Shown here piece by piece: positions 21,368-32,233 of a DNA stretch of 56,159 nt. The notes below the pieces were generated by a model. The model saw nothing but the letters and a program-made list of their open reading frames with translations. It was not told where the DNA came from and ran no database searches. Position 1 is the first letter of the stretch. Every line of letters starts with the position of its first letter. Source of the stretch: Calditrichota bacterium. GTDB lineage: Bacteria; Calditrichota; Calditrichia; Calditrichales; J004. Where the stretch lies: positions 1 through 56,159 of the forward strand of contig JAJRVW010000014.1 of the NCBI GenBank assembly GCA_024277115.1, written 5' to 3'. A program made the position numbers and the translations under genes.

Positions 21368-22586
21368 TCAACACCCTGATAAAAGGGGCTATTTTGGCCA
21401 ATTTGGCGGGCGCTTCGTACCGGAAACCATTATGCCGGCTTTGATAGAATTAGAAAACGCCTATTATAAATTTGCACAAACAACTGAATTTAAAAGAATA
21501 TTAAGCGCCTATTTGGCTAATTGGGTCGGTCGTCCAACGCCCCTTTATTTTGCCGAAAACTTGTCCGGGATTTTGGGCGGGCCAAAGATTTACCTAAAAC
21601 GCGAAGATTTAAACCACACAGGCGCACATAAAATTAATAACGCCCTCGGCCAGATTTTATTGGCCAAACAAATGGGTAAAAAACGTATAATTGCCGAGAC
21701 AGGCGCAGGGCAGCACGGTGTGGCCACAGCAACTGTAGCGGCGCGCTTCGGGTTTGAATGCAAAGTTTATATGGGCGCCGAGGACATGGAACGCCAGAAA
21801 CCGAATGTATTTCGGATGGAACTTTTGGGCGCCGAAGTGCGGGCCGTAACCTCCGGGACACAGACCCTTAAGGATGCAACAAATGAAGCCATCCGTGACT
21901 GGGTAAGCAATATCCGCGATACGCACTATATAATTGGCAGCGTTGTTGGCCCTCATCCGTATCCGATGATTGTGCGGGACTTCCAGAGAATAATTGGCGA
22001 TGAGCTCAAACAGCAATCACTTGCCCGTTTCTCAAAATTGCCGGATGCCATTATTGCCTGTGTAGGTGGCGGCAGTAATGCCATCGGCGCATTTTATCCA
22101 TTTATCGAAGATGAAAATGTAAGGCTTATTGGGGTGGAAGCGGCGGGTGAAGGTGTTGAAACGGACCAGCATGCGGCCTCTATTACCAAGGGCAGGCCGG
22201 GCGTATTGCATGGATCAAAAATGGATTTGCTGCAATCCGCTGAAGGACAAATTACGCCGACACACTCTATCTCTGCAGGACTGGATTATCCCGGTGTTGG
22301 GCCCGAACATAGCCACCTAAACGAAATTAAGCGAGTTGATTATAAAACAGCGGATGATATTTATGCGGTGAAAGCATTGAAATTGCTCTCGGAAAAAGAA
22401 GGTATTATCCCAGCGCTGGAGTCGTCACATGCATTGGCGTATTTGATTGACAATATTCAAGATTTTAATAAGGATGAAATTGTTGTGATAAACTTAAGTG
22501 GCCGGGGCGACAAAGACATGGCCTCGGTAAGGAAATATCTGGCAGATAACCCGACACTTTTTGAGGAGGAAAAAGGGAATGGGTAG
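21354..22586 (+). CDS. trpB: Tryptophan synthase beta chain TrpB
   Basis: TrpB is the PLP enzyme that joins indole to serine. The 410-residue protein starts [20 protein letters not shown]. The PLP Schiff-base lysine is in [13 protein letters not shown] (Lys 93), followed by [12 protein letters not shown], the phosphate loop GGGSNAIG, and [16 protein letters not shown]. Length and motifs are those of the TrpB1 type that pairs with TrpA. It overlaps trpF by 14 bases and trpA by 8. Confidence 0.98.
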   Translation: MNYFNQHPDKRGYFGQFGGRFVPETIMPALIELENAYYKFAQTTEFKRILSAYLANWVGRPTPLYFAENLSGILGGPKIYLKREDLNHTGAHKINNALGQILLAKQMGKKRIIAETGAGQHGVATATVAARFGFECKVYMGAEDMERQKPNVFRMELLGAEVRAVTSGTQTLKDATNEAIRDWVSNIRDTHYIIGSVVGPHPYPMIVRDFQRIIGDELKQQSLARFSKLPDAIIACVGGGSNAIGAFYPFIEDENVRLIGVEAAGEGVETDQHAASITKGRPGVLHGSKMDLLQSAEGQITPTHSISAGLDYPGVGPEHSHLNEIKRVDYKTADDIYAVKALKLLSEKEGIIPALESSHALAYLIDNIQDFNKDEIVVINLSGRGDKDMASVRKYLADNPTLFEEEKGNG

Positions 22587-23367
22587 GACCGAGTCCATTT
22601 TTAAGAATAAAAACTCCAAGGGGCAAAAAGTCAATATTGGTTATATTACACCGGAATATCCTTTTGCCGGGATTACTGTGCCTCTGGCTTGTATGTTAGC
22701 AGAGAACAATGTGGATATAATCGAATTAGGCGTTCCTTTCAGCGATCCTTTAGCCGATGGCCCAACCATTCAGAAATCATCATATAATGCCTTATTACAC
22801 GATGTGAACCTGGATAAAATATTTAATTATGTAAAAAATATCCGGGAAAAATCGAAAGTGGGCTTGGTTTTAATGTCTTATATTAACCCCATTTTATCTT
22901 ACGGCGTTTCAGATTTTTTGAACAATGCCAAAAACAGTGGTGTGGATGGTGTAATAATCCCTGACTTACCGGTTGAAGAGATTGAATTTATAAAAGATAA
23001 ATTTGATTTATCCGGAGTGGATTTAATCTTATTGGCTGCTCCAACATCACCTTTAGAGCGGCTTGAAAATATTGCATTACATAGCCGTGGTTTTATATAT
23101 TGCGTTTCTGTTACGGGGGTTACAGGCGTACAACAAAATAATTATATTGAAGATTCGACCTTAAGGTTTCTAAAACAGGTGCGGGATGTAAGCCCAATAT
23201 CTATTGCCATTGGTTTCGGTTTGAGTAATGCAGCGCAATTAGAAAAACTTGCAGATTATACAGATGGATTTATAATTGGTTCTGCATTAATTAAATCGCT
23301 CGAACAGGCCGATGATAAAGAGGCTGCAATTAAATCTGCTCAAAAATTTATTAAATCTGTTTATTGA
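22579..23367 (+). CDS. trpA: Tryptophan synthase alpha chain TrpA
   Basis: TrpA cleaves indole-3-glycerol phosphate and channels indole to TrpB. From the ATG at 22579 the product is 262 residues. That start is preferred over the upstream in-frame TTG at 22561 because GAGGAGG at 22563-22569 is well placed for it. The catalytic Glu and Asp are in [18 protein letters not shown], the mobile loop includes PLERLENI, and [13 protein letters not shown] and [10 protein letters not shown] are conserved. The first strand reads IGYITPEYP where many TrpA proteins have FITAGDP, a mild variation. The overlap with trpB suggests coupled translation. It is last of the trp genes. Confidence 0.97.
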   Translation: MGRTESIFKNKNSKGQKVNIGYITPEYPFAGITVPLACMLAENNVDIIELGVPFSDPLADGPTIQKSSYNALLHDVNLDKIFNYVKNIREKSKVGLVLMSYINPILSYGVSDFLNNAKNSGVDGVIIPDLPVEEIEFIKDKFDLSGVDLILLAAPTSPLERLENIALHSRGFIYCVSVTGVTGVQQNNYIEDSTLRFLKQVRDVSPISIAIGFGLSNAAQLEKLADYTDGFIIGSALIKSLEQADDKEAAIKSAQKFIKSVY

Positions 23368-23417
23368 TTTTTTTAACCACGTGAGAATTAGTACCTTAAA
23401 AAGAAGAATAGTTAACG

Positions 23418-23720
23418 CTGAGTGCAATCATAGAAAACGAATTAAATAACCGGATAAAAAAATTCCGTGAAGAAATTGACAAAATAGATGTCGACTTAGT
23501 GCGTCTTTTAAATAAACGTGCCATCTCCGCTACAAGAATCGGGCATATAAAAAGAGAGTATAACGTGCCGGTTTATGTGCCATCACGGGAAGAAGATGTA
23601 ATAAACCACGTGCAGGAGGTAAACCAGGGGCCTTTGGGGAATAACGCCATAAGACGTTTATTTGAAAGGATTATTGACGAATCACGCCGACTTGAAAGAG
23701 AAAGTTCTCATACAGATTGA
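23418..23720 (+). CDS. AroQ-type chorismate mutase with a non-standard start
   Basis: Chorismate mutase turns chorismate into prephenate for Phe and Tyr synthesis. The frame encodes about 100 residues with the AroQ pattern: FREEIDKIDVDLVRLLNKR, then ISATRIGHIKREYNVPVYVPSREE. No ATG, GTG or TTG exists between the upstream in-frame stop TAG (23409-23411) and Arg/Glu residues essential to the fold. The first standard start, GTG at 23499, would delete helix 1. The codon at 23418-23420 is CTG, followed by AGTGCA, so a product starting L/M-S-A-I-I-E-N fits the family well. Either CTG is the start or the ATG has been changed. AAGAAG lies about ten bases upstream. It follows trpA and abuts mltG. Confidence 0.75.
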   Translation: MSAIIENELNNRIKKFREEIDKIDVDLVRLLNKRAISATRIGHIKREYNVPVYVPSREEDVINHVQEVNQGPLGNNAIRRLFERIIDESRRLERESSHTD

Positions 23721-23721
23721 T

Positions 23722-24783
23722 ATGAAAAAAGTACCTGTTTTACAAAGATTGTCAGGAAAACAGAAAGCCAGTCTGATGATAATTTTCTTAATGCCTCTTT
23801 TTCTGTTGGAGATTATCGCTTATTTTTCTTTTCCTGTTGAAACGAAATCAGATAAAAAAGTAAATATTGAAATTCCACGTGGCGCGGCACTGACTCAAAT
23901 AGCAGATCAGCTGTATGAGAAAAAGCTTATTGCCGATCCTGAAGTTTTCGTTTTATGGGCAAAATATCTTGGTTATGAAAAGAAAATGCGTGCCGGGAGC
24001 TTTTCAATTCCACAGGGGATGAACGATTATCAGGTAGTGACATTTTTAACCACGGTTAAAGAGAATACAGTTGCAATAACTTTGTTGGAAGGTTGGGACT
24101 TAACACAAATTGCCAAAGCGTTCGAATCCAAATTGAATATCCCTAAGGAAGAGTTTTTACTACTTTGTTTTGACCGTACTTTTATAAAGGCCTTGGGGCT
24201 CAATGTTAACAATCTGGAAGGTTATTTGCTTCCGGATACGTATCATTTTGCCAAGGGAGAAAGCGCCGAAGATATTGTTAAGTTTCTTGTCCGGCAAACA
24301 GTAAAAATTTTTGAGAGTGATTCTGTTGCTGTTAAGATGGCAAATATAAAATTAAACCGGCACGAGGTTTTAACGTTGGCTTCTATTGTAGAAGGCGAAG
24401 CTTTGATAGATTATGAGCGCCCGATAATTGCATCGTTATATCATAACCGATTAAAAAAGAGAATGCGTTTACAGGCCGATCCCACTATTCAGTATATTGT
24501 GGAAGGCCCCCCAAGGCGCTTGCTAAACCGTGATTTGGAGATTGATTCGCCTTATAATACGTATCTTTATTCAGGGTTGCCGCCGGGGCCGATAAATAAT
24601 CCTGGGAAAAAATCAATTTTAGCTACCATCTTCCCGGCAGAAACAAACTATCTATATATGGTCGCCAAAGGTAATGGACGGCATACGTTTACAAAAAACC
24701 TAAGGGCTCATATAAACGCAAAAAAAGAATTTGATAAGGTGCGCCGCAGGGTTGCACGTGAACGAAGACTAAAAGGAAACTAA
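23722..24783 (+). CDS. mltG: Endolytic murein transglycosylase MltG (YceG-like)
   Basis: MltG cuts nascent peptidoglycan strands at the inner membrane and acts as a terminator of glycan elongation. The ATG at 23722, one base after the chorismate mutase stop, gives 353 residues. There is a single N-terminal membrane helix (about 18-36), a LysM-like stretch (IPRGAALTQIADQLYEKKLI), and the catalytic domain with YLPDTYHFAKGES, ASIVEGEA (catalytic Glu), YHNRLKKRMRLQADPTIQY and SGLPPGPINNPG. The frame continues 20 codons upstream into the chorismate mutase, but that start is not needed. pcrA follows by three bases. Confidence 0.95.
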   Translation: MKKVPVLQRLSGKQKASLMIIFLMPLFLLEIIAYFSFPVETKSDKKVNIEIPRGAALTQIADQLYEKKLIADPEVFVLWAKYLGYEKKMRAGSFSIPQGMNDYQVVTFLTTVKENTVAITLLEGWDLTQIAKAFESKLNIPKEEFLLLCFDRTFIKALGLNVNNLEGYLLPDTYHFAKGESAEDIVKFLVRQTVKIFESDSVAVKMANIKLNRHEVLTLASIVEGEALIDYERPIIASLYHNRLKKRMRLQADPTIQYIVEGPPRRLLNRDLEIDSPYNTYLYSGLPPGPINNPGKKSILATIFPAETNYLYMVAKGNGRHTFTKNLRAHINAKKEFDKVRRRVARERRLKGN

Positions 24784-24786
24784 TTA

Positions 24787-27000
24787 ATGGCATTTGATTT
24801 TTCCGGATTAAACTCAGAGCAGGCAAAAGCTGTAAAACACACAGATGGGCCAGTTTTGATCCTTGCTGGTGCAGGTAGTGGAAAAACGCGTACACTCACC
24901 TCGCGTATTTCCTATCTTATTCAAGAAAAGAATGTAGACCCCAGAAACATATTGGCGGTTACTTTTACAAATAAAGCCGCGAAAGAGATGAAGGTTCGCG
25001 TGGAGCATATTTTATCCGAACACATCAGTGGGTTGTGGATAGGAACCTTCCATGGTATTGCGGCGCGGATAATGCGTACTGAAGGGGAACATCTTGGTTT
25101 TACAAATAACTTCACAATTTATGATGTGGATGACCAGGTCAAAGCCATCAAAAAGGTGATTAGCACCTTGACCGTGCCGCAACAATTGTATACGCCAAAG
25201 CTGATCCAGAACCAATTATCAAAAATTAAAAACCAGTTTCTCTTTCCGGAAGACCTGTATAATATGGAAAACCGGGAAGGCCTCGATGAATATCTCCCCT
25301 CCATTTATATGTCATACCAGCGATTTTTAAAAGAAAACAACGCGCTTGATTTTGATGACTTGCTCATTAAGCCGATCGAGCTCTTTCAGAAGTCTGAAGA
25401 ATTGCGTAAGAAATATGCCGATCGTTTTAAATACGTTTTGGTCGATGAGTACCAGGACACCAATAAAGCCCAATATTTGTTAATTAAAGAACTGGTGAAA
25501 GACCATCAAAACTTATGTGTTGTTGGCGATGAAGACCAGGCTATTTATGGTTGGCGCGGGGCCGATATCAGCAATATTTTAAATTTCCAGAAGGATTTTA
25601 AAAATGCGGCCGTTTTTAAGTTGGAAGAAAATTACCGCTCCAATAAGTTTATTTTAGATGCGGCGAATGCCGTTGTAAGCCATAATAAAGACCGCATCGG
25701 GAAAAACTTATGGACAAGTAAGGAAGACGGTACAAAAATTTCGGTACAAATTTCTAAAAACGATCTGGGCGAAGCAGAGGTAATCCGCGAGAAAATCCAT
25801 GACGAAGTTTTTACAAACAAACGCAGCTTTAAAGATATAGCTGTCCTTTACCGAACAAACGCGCAAAGCAGGGTGATCGAAGACCAGATGCGCCGTAATG
25901 CCATCGCCTATAATATTGTGGGTGGCAAAAAGTTTTATGAACGCAAAGAGATTAAAGATATTGTTGCCTATCTAAAGTTAATCGTGAACACGGCAGACAG
26001 TATCTCGCTTAAACGAATTGTAAACTTTCCATTGCGTGGCGTTGGCGATACCACCATCGGGAAGATTGAAAAGTTTGCAGAGATGGAAGAAAGCACACTG
26101 TTTGCATGTTTAGGGCGTGTAGACGAGGTGGCCCAGATTTCTCCGGCAATGGGCGCGCGGGTAAAAGGTTTTTTTGACCTAATCACAAAATTTATCGCTT
26201 TAAGCACCGAGATGTCCGCAGTTGAGCTCGCCTCGACTTTAGCGTCGGAATCCAAAATATTGCATCATTATCAAACCGAATATGACCAGTATGAAAGTGA
26301 AAGCCGCGTTGCCAATATCCGGGAATTTTTTAGCAGTATCGAAGATTTTACCGCATATCGCCAGGAAAACAATCTTGATGACAGCCTTGCCGCCTTTTTA
26401 GAAGAAGTTAGTTTAATGACCGACATTGATAATTGGAATTCGGATTCTAACGCTGTTACCTTAATGACCCTTCATGCCGCTAAAGGGTTGGAATTTCCTG
26501 TGGTTTTTATTGCAGGGATGGAGATGGGACTTTTGCCATTGCAGAGAAATGCAGCCAACCTGGATGAATTAGAGGAAGAACGCCGCCTGCTTTATGTTGG
26601 GATGACCCGGGCCGAAGAAAAACTTTATCTAAGTTATGCCCAGTCACGCCGAAAGCATAATCAATTTATTCAAACATTGCCTTCATTGTTCATGGACGAA
26701 ATCCCGCAAGATTATCTTCAATATTCATCTAAAAGTTATATGCCAGTATCCAAAACCATCCGTACCCGTCGCCGTAAAAGTAAAATCGATTCGTATATCG
26801 AAAAGGACGATGTTAGCCAGGTTGTAGATGATACATATAAAATTGGCCAAAAAGTCTATCATGCCACATTTGGCAAAGGGCAAATCAGCAACCTTGAAGG
26901 CCAGGGTGATAAAATGAAAATCACCGTTGATTTTCATGATGAAGGCATCACCAAAAAACTTATGAAGGAATATGCAAATCTCACACCTCTGGAAGAGTAA
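24787..27000 (+). CDS. pcrA: UvrD/PcrA-type superfamily 1 DNA helicase
   Basis: This is a 3'-5' DNA helicase of the UvrD/Rep/PcrA group, used in repair and in removing proteins from DNA. The 737-residue protein has the Q-motif LNSEQAKAV, Walker A AGAGSGKT (27-34), motif Ia AVTFTNKAAKEMK, Walker B VLVDEYQDTN, motif III VGDEDQAIYGWRGA, motif IV YRTNAQSR, motif V TLHAAKGLEF and motif VI RRLLYVGMTRA. The C-terminus carries the Tudor-like PcrA segment (GQKVYHATFGKG), which points to PcrA rather than Rep. It begins three bases after mltG. Confidence 0.95.
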   Translation: MAFDFSGLNSEQAKAVKHTDGPVLILAGAGSGKTRTLTSRISYLIQEKNVDPRNILAVTFTNKAAKEMKVRVEHILSEHISGLWIGTFHGIAARIMRTEGEHLGFTNNFTIYDVDDQVKAIKKVISTLTVPQQLYTPKLIQNQLSKIKNQFLFPEDLYNMENREGLDEYLPSIYMSYQRFLKENNALDFDDLLIKPIELFQKSEELRKKYADRFKYVLVDEYQDTNKAQYLLIKELVKDHQNLCVVGDEDQAIYGWRGADISNILNFQKDFKNAAVFKLEENYRSNKFILDAANAVVSHNKDRIGKNLWTSKEDGTKISVQISKNDLGEAEVIREKIHDEVFTNKRSFKDIAVLYRTNAQSRVIEDQMRRNAIAYNIVGGKKFYERKEIKDIVAYLKLIVNTADSISLKRIVNFPLRGVGDTTIGKIEKFAEMEESTLFACLGRVDEVAQISPAMGARVKGFFDLITKFIALSTEMSAVELASTLASESKILHHYQTEYDQYESESRVANIREFFSSIEDFTAYRQENNLDDSLAAFLEEVSLMTDIDNWNSDSNAVTLMTLHAAKGLEFPVVFIAGMEMGLLPLQRNAANLDELEEERRLLYVGMTRAEEKLYLSYAQSRRKHNQFIQTLPSLFMDEIPQDYLQYSSKSYMPVSKTIRTRRRKSKIDSYIEKDDVSQVVDDTYKIGQKVYHATFGKGQISNLEGQGDKMKITVDFHDEGITKKLMKEYANLTPLEE

Positions 27001-27030
27001 CCCTCTATTTACAAATCAGGTAAAGTACTA

Positions 27031-30000
27031 ATGCGTTTGTCAAAAAAATTACTGATAATCAGTTTTCTACTCACAATAAATATATCATTCCTTTCTGCCC
27101 AGTTTAAAGACGCCAGCAATGAATTTTCGTATGCACTAAAATTGTATGACCAAAAATTTTATGATCTGGCTGCGCAGCAGTTTATAAAATATTACAATCG
27201 TTATCAGGGTAGTGAAAATGCGGCAGAAGCAAAGTTTTATGCCGGGATGTCATTATTTAAACTGCAAGATTATAATAATGCCCGCATCGAATTTCAATCG
27301 CTGGCACTGGAGTATCCTAAAAGTGCAAAGGCTGGCGAGAGCTGGTTTAAAATCGGTGAGAGCTATGCACAGTTGAATAATTTTGCCGATGCGGCAAAGT
27401 CGTTCGAAACCCTAAAAACCTTATATCCCAAAAATCCACTTGCGGCGCAGGCCTTATATTTTGCAGGCAAAAACTATATGGAAATCAAGGATTTCCAAAA
27501 AGCAAAAAGTGTGTTGGCCGCAATTCTGGACCGCTATCCGGATAGTGCCTATTATTATAAGGCGCTTCTTGAACTGGCGCGGATTTATCAAAAACTGGAT
27601 AAAATTGAACAAACGAAAATTTATCTCAAAAAAACTATTACGAACAGTACAAATAAGAATGAGCTGGCCGAGGCGTATTTTACAAGCGGGGCGATCGACT
27701 TATCCCAAGGGTATGTAGCCGATGCAGAACAGGCGTTTTCAAAGGTGATAAAGGATTACCCGGACACCGAGTTTTATAGCAGGGCTGCTTTTTATTTAGG
27801 GAAAATAAATTTACAAAAGAATAATTTTAATTTAGCCATCGAGTTTTTTGACAAGTGTGAGGATAAAAATAAAGACCCAAATTTAAAAAATGATTTACTT
27901 GTTTTAAAAGGCGACACCTATTTTTTAAGTAATAAATTTGCGTTTGCTTCCAAATTATATGACCAGGTAAAAATTGACGGCAATGATAGCCTGGAATATG
28001 TAATAGGTTTAAAACGCGCATTAAGCCTAAGAAAACAGGGCTTGAAAACAAAATCGTTTCAGCTATTAGCAGACTTGCTCAAAGCCTTGCCATCGAATAA
28101 TAAGGCGGCAGTCAAAACAAACCAGGTTTATATAAACTGGCTTTTAGCAGAAAAAAAATACAATACGGCCATCTCGTTTATTCTGCAAAAACTAAAAAAC
28201 ATGTCGAAAAACGACAATCAATTTGAGTTGCTTGAAAGATTAGGCTATGCGTATCAGGAAACAAACCGTTGGCGAGACTTGATCCGTGAATTAGAGCCCT
28301 TTTTAAATAGTCCAAATTCGACCAAATTTAAAGATGATTTTTTGTTTTATCTGGCAAACGCGTATTACAATATTGGAAAATATTAGCAAAGCGCGCACTA
28401 TTTTGACATCATCCTAAAGCAATTTAGCGCCAGTACATATTATCAAAAGTCTGATGCCTATTACCAACAGCTGGTCGATTATAAAATAATAGATCAGAAC
28501 CTCGCACTAAGAAGCCTGGCCGCCATCGTTGCTTCAGAAAAATCATCCAATAAAATATTACTAGGTAAGTTTTATTATAATGACTTGAAGGATTACCAAA
28601 GCGCGCGGGCCCAGTTTGAACAGGCCATCGAAAAAGATATTGCACATAAAGGTGAAGCACATCTTTATCTGGGCAAGGCACTTCTCAAACTTTCCCGCCT
28701 TCCCGGAAAAGGTGAGGCAGAATCACAAAAATTATTGCAAAAGGCCTCGCAAAATTTTCAATTGGCCGTAGAAAATATCAAAACCTGCCAAACACCGGAT
28801 GAAGCTTCATGGTTAATGGTTCGTTCGCGGTTGGATGTTGATACGATCTCTGTAGTAAAGCAAAATAAATATATCGAGACTTTGCTCACCAAGTATAAAA
28901 ACAGCCCTTTAAAAGAAACGTGGTTAGCAACCCTGGCATTTGATCTGGCATTTGTGCCAAATTATGAAAAGACCTCTCAAAAATATTTTTTAACATTAAT
29001 AAAAAACTATCCCAATTCACCCGATTATGCATCGTATGTTTACGGGTATGCAAAATTAATAAATGCCAGTAAACCGGAAACGGCTGTCTCGTATTTCAAA
29101 AAAATCGCCCTGGAGCACAGTGATGCACCGGAGGCTGTATTGGCGCTCCAGGAAGTTGCGCGCTATTATGAGGAAAACAAACAATATAAAGAGGCCGTCC
29201 AGCTTTATTCAATGCTGGTAGATCAATATTATTACTCTGAAAAAGCTGAGATAGCTGCAAATAAATTGGGCGAATTGAATTTAAAGGCCGGTCTGTATGA
29301 CGAGGCCATTCACACACTAAAAAACCGGGTGACCGATCCCTTTATTAATGATTTAATTTTATCAAAGGAATTTCTCTCTGCGGATGTTATGAATAATCTG
29401 GTGTTTATGGGCATAGCCAACAGGCGGTTAAATAAGATTGATATTGCCCAAACATATTTTAGCCGTTATCTCTCACTAATGCCAAACGGCCCGTTAAAAA
29501 ATATTGTCTCATTTGAATTGGCCGAACTTTATTATAATGAAGGACGGACATCACTTGCGCTTGATAATTTTAAGAATGTATCCAAACAGGATAGCTCTTT
29601 GTATAACCGCTCCTTATTGTATCGCGCCAATATTTTATACGAGAAAAAAGAATACACCGAGGCAGCAAGGGCTTATAAAGAACTGGACAAACTATTTGCC
29701 AACAAAAAGGAACAAAAAGATATTAAAGGCAAATTTATCCTAAGCAAGATAAAGACAGGCGCAATTTCGGAGAGTGAAAAATTAATCAAAGCTTATAAAA
29801 AGAAATTCCCGCGGGAAAAAGAATATCTGGCCTCGTTTACAATTGAGCTTGGCGAGTATCAACGCCGTAAGAAAAACTTTGATAGCGCTATTAAATATTA
29901 CAAACGGGTTAAAAGTAAATATGATGACACATCCAAGGTCGATGATGCGGATTACTATATCGCTTTGACTTATGTTACCCTGAACAAGAACGAGCAAGCT

Positions 30001-30651
30001 TTTGATATTCTCACCAATTTTTATAAAAACTATTCAAAATCCGATAAATTGCCGGAAGTTTTAAACACGCTGGGAACACTTTACTTCCGTGTAGAAAAAT
30101 ACGACAATGCCATAAGTGCTTTTAAAAATGCCTTGCAAAAATCTGTTGACAAACAATTAAGTAGCCAGATAATGGGCAATTTGATTAAGACATATTCACT
30201 GACTGGTTTTTGGGATGCGGCTCAGGGATTGGCGCGTAAATACGTGGAAGAGTATCCCGAAGCTAAAGATATTCTGGATAAAAAAATGATCATTGCACAG
30301 GCCTTTACAAATCTGAACCAATTTCAAAATGCAGTAGAATATCTTAAACGTATGAAATTAGAAGCCGATAGTGAAAAAGAACCGGAAATACAATTTTATA
30401 TTGGTGAAGCGCTTCTTAAGGCAGGGCGTTATGAAGAAGCCGTTGCTGAGTTTGTAAAAATCCCTTTGCTCTCTAAACGGACAAAATTACAATGGGAAGC
30501 AAGTGCTCTCTATTACTCTGGCCAGGCTTATGAAAAATTAGGCAGGATACCCGATGCCATAAGAATGTACAGGGAAATTATAAGTAGGCCGGGCATTGAC
30601 CTTATTTTAAAACGAGACGCAGAAAAACGGATAAACCAAATCAAGAGTTAG
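27031..30651 (+). pseudogene. Very large TPR protein interrupted by one in-frame TAG
   Basis: A single reading frame runs from the ATG at 27031 to TAG at 30649-30651, broken only by TAG at 28384-28386. That leaves 451 residues before and 754 codons after, in the same frame, both made of tetratricopeptide repeats. A signal peptide (residues 1 to about 23, ending LSAQF) indicates export. Repeats such as FYAGMSLFKLQDYNNARIEF and LYLGKALLKL follow the TPR consensus. Translated through the stop, the junction reads GKYxQSAHYF, matching GKYEEAxxYF with x as a likely Glu (GAG to TAG). The downstream half as a separate start at 28585 would lack a signal peptide. I treat it as one gene. Likely role: periplasmic scaffold near the following TolB-like lipoprotein. 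Confidence 0.7.
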
Positions 30652-30715
30652 TAAATAGAATTGAAGAAAACTTAAAACTATAAAAAGAATTAGAATTAGA
30701 GTGACAGGAGAAACC

Positions 30716-32050
30716 ATGTTTAAAAATTTTATTAAAATTCTGGCCATCGGGGTATTGTTTTTTACCTGGTCGTGCTCAGGTTCGCGAAGTGGAGAAGAAA
30801 GCGCGCCGCAATTTGCCAACGAAGAAATGCAAAACAGGGTAGATGATCTACTGGATAAAATTAATGATAATCCAAATAACCCGGAATATCGCCGCCAACT
30901 AGCCGAGATATACGCGGATAATGGACAGGGTATTGAAGCACTAAAAACACTCGAAGCAGGTCTGGCGATCGATCCTAATGATTCTGAAACAAAATTTCTT
31001 TATGGCCAAATTGCAGAAAAAATGGGTGACAACCGTCGCGCTTTTACGGCGTATAAAGAAGTCTTGCAAAGCTCAACAGGAAACGATTATTTGGACCGGA
31101 TTGCCCCCAAATTTGTTGATGCCTTTGCTGTTACAAAAGTGATTGGTACTTCGGCAAACGAAGCTTTTGGAAGTTTTTCCGGCGATGGTGAGAAAATTGT
31201 TTTTCAGGCTGACCCGGATGGCAACTGGGACCTTTTTGAATATACGATTTCAACCCAGGAAACCGTTCAATTAACTTCAACCCCAGCGCATGAAGAGACA
31301 CCGGTTTATAATCCAAAAAGTAATTTTATTGCCTACACTTCCACAGTCGAAGACCATCGTAATGTTGATTATGACATGCTTGTCCGTAACATTTTTCTAT
31401 TTGACCGGGATAATAACCGGCACACAAATATTACTTTAAACAGCTCGGATGATTGGCGGCCTAAGTATTCCTCGAACGGTGAATTTATTTCGTTTGTATC
31501 AGAGCGGGACGATTTGCGCGATGTTGATTTTTCACAACTCAAAGGTGAAATCTATATCATGGAAAAAGACGGGCGTTTCCAGCTTCGCCTAACCAAAAAT
31601 GATGCCCAGGATGGAGGCGCAACAATCATGCCTGGCAGTACCGAAGAGAACGGCACCGTTTATTTTGATTCTGACCGTAATGGAAAATTTGAAATATTTA
31701 AAATAGATTTTCATGGCAAAGAGACAACACAGGTTACATTTAATCCAAATTCAAATGATGTCTCCCCGGATATTTCACCAAGTGGTGATAAGGTTGTCTT
31801 TTTCTCTGACCGTGATGGAAATTATGAATTGTATTTAATGAACAGCGATGGCTCTGCTCAAATGCGTTTAACTTCTAATCCGGGAGATGATTTAAATCCT
31901 ATTTTTTCGCCGGACGGTACAAAGATTCTTTTTCATTCCAACAGGTCGGGTAATTTTGATATTTACCTGCTTGACTTAAACACACAAAGTTCCGCACCGG
32001 AAATGTTTGAAGTAATTGCTAATATTGACCAGGCTTTGCAAGCACTCTAA
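30716..32050 (+). CDS. TPR plus TolB-like beta-propeller lipoprotein
   Basis: The ATG at 30716 has GACAGGAG upstream and gives 444 residues; an in-frame GTG at 30701 is less likely because it overlaps that site. The signal peptide ends in lipobox FTWSC. Residues about 40-125 are TPR-like (NPEYRRQLAEIYADNGQG). The rest contains repeated TolB/PD40 blades: GSFSGDGEKIVFQAD, ISPSGDKVVFFSDRDG, FSPDGTKILFHSNRSG. Proteins of this build sit in the periplasm on the outer membrane and bind partners in envelope maintenance. It is distinct from the canonical Tol operon, since no tolQRA or pal is near. A clear terminator follows at 32073. Confidence 0.85.
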   Translation: MFKNFIKILAIGVLFFTWSCSGSRSGEESAPQFANEEMQNRVDDLLDKINDNPNNPEYRRQLAEIYADNGQGIEALKTLEAGLAIDPNDSETKFLYGQIAEKMGDNRRAFTAYKEVLQSSTGNDYLDRIAPKFVDAFAVTKVIGTSANEAFGSFSGDGEKIVFQADPDGNWDLFEYTISTQETVQLTSTPAHEETPVYNPKSNFIAYTSTVEDHRNVDYDMLVRNIFLFDRDNNRHTNITLNSSDDWRPKYSSNGEFISFVSERDDLRDVDFSQLKGEIYIMEKDGRFQLRLTKNDAQDGGATIMPGSTEENGTVYFDSDRNGKFEIFKIDFHGKETTQVTFNPNSNDVSPDISPSGDKVVFFSDRDGNYELYLMNSDGSAQMRLTSNPGDDLNPIFSPDGTKILFHSNRSGNFDIYLLDLNTQSSAPEMFEVIANIDQALQAL

Positions 32051-32072
32051 ACTTTTAATAAATAAAAAATAT

Positions 32073-32106
32073 AAAGCGGCGCTCTTATAAAGAGGCCGCT
32101 TTTTTT
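32073..32106 (+). terminator. Rho-independent terminator after the TolB-like gene
   Basis: AAAGCGGC (32073-32080) pairs with GCCGCTTT (32095-32102), with further pairing of CTC and GAG inside, followed by a T run. It separates the TPR/TolB-like unit from mrfA. Confidence 0.9.
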
Positions 32107-32233
32107 GTTTTTGATATAGAATGTCTTAAAGAAAAGTCTTATTTTGAGACAATCAATTTTGAAAACAGCGTCTAAGTTTTATTTTAGCCTCTGTCTTTCC
32201 TAAGCCTAATCTACCCAAATATTATTTAAATAA

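Noticed and set aside
28384-28386. Pyrrolysine insertion at the TAG
   Set aside because: No pyl genes or related methylamine genes are visible, and the neighbouring breaks are TAA, which pyrrolysine does not use.
28585-30651. Second half of the large TPR protein as an independent gene
   Set aside because: It is in the same frame as the first half, separated by one TAG, lacks a signal peptide, and has no ribosome binding site at its first ATG.
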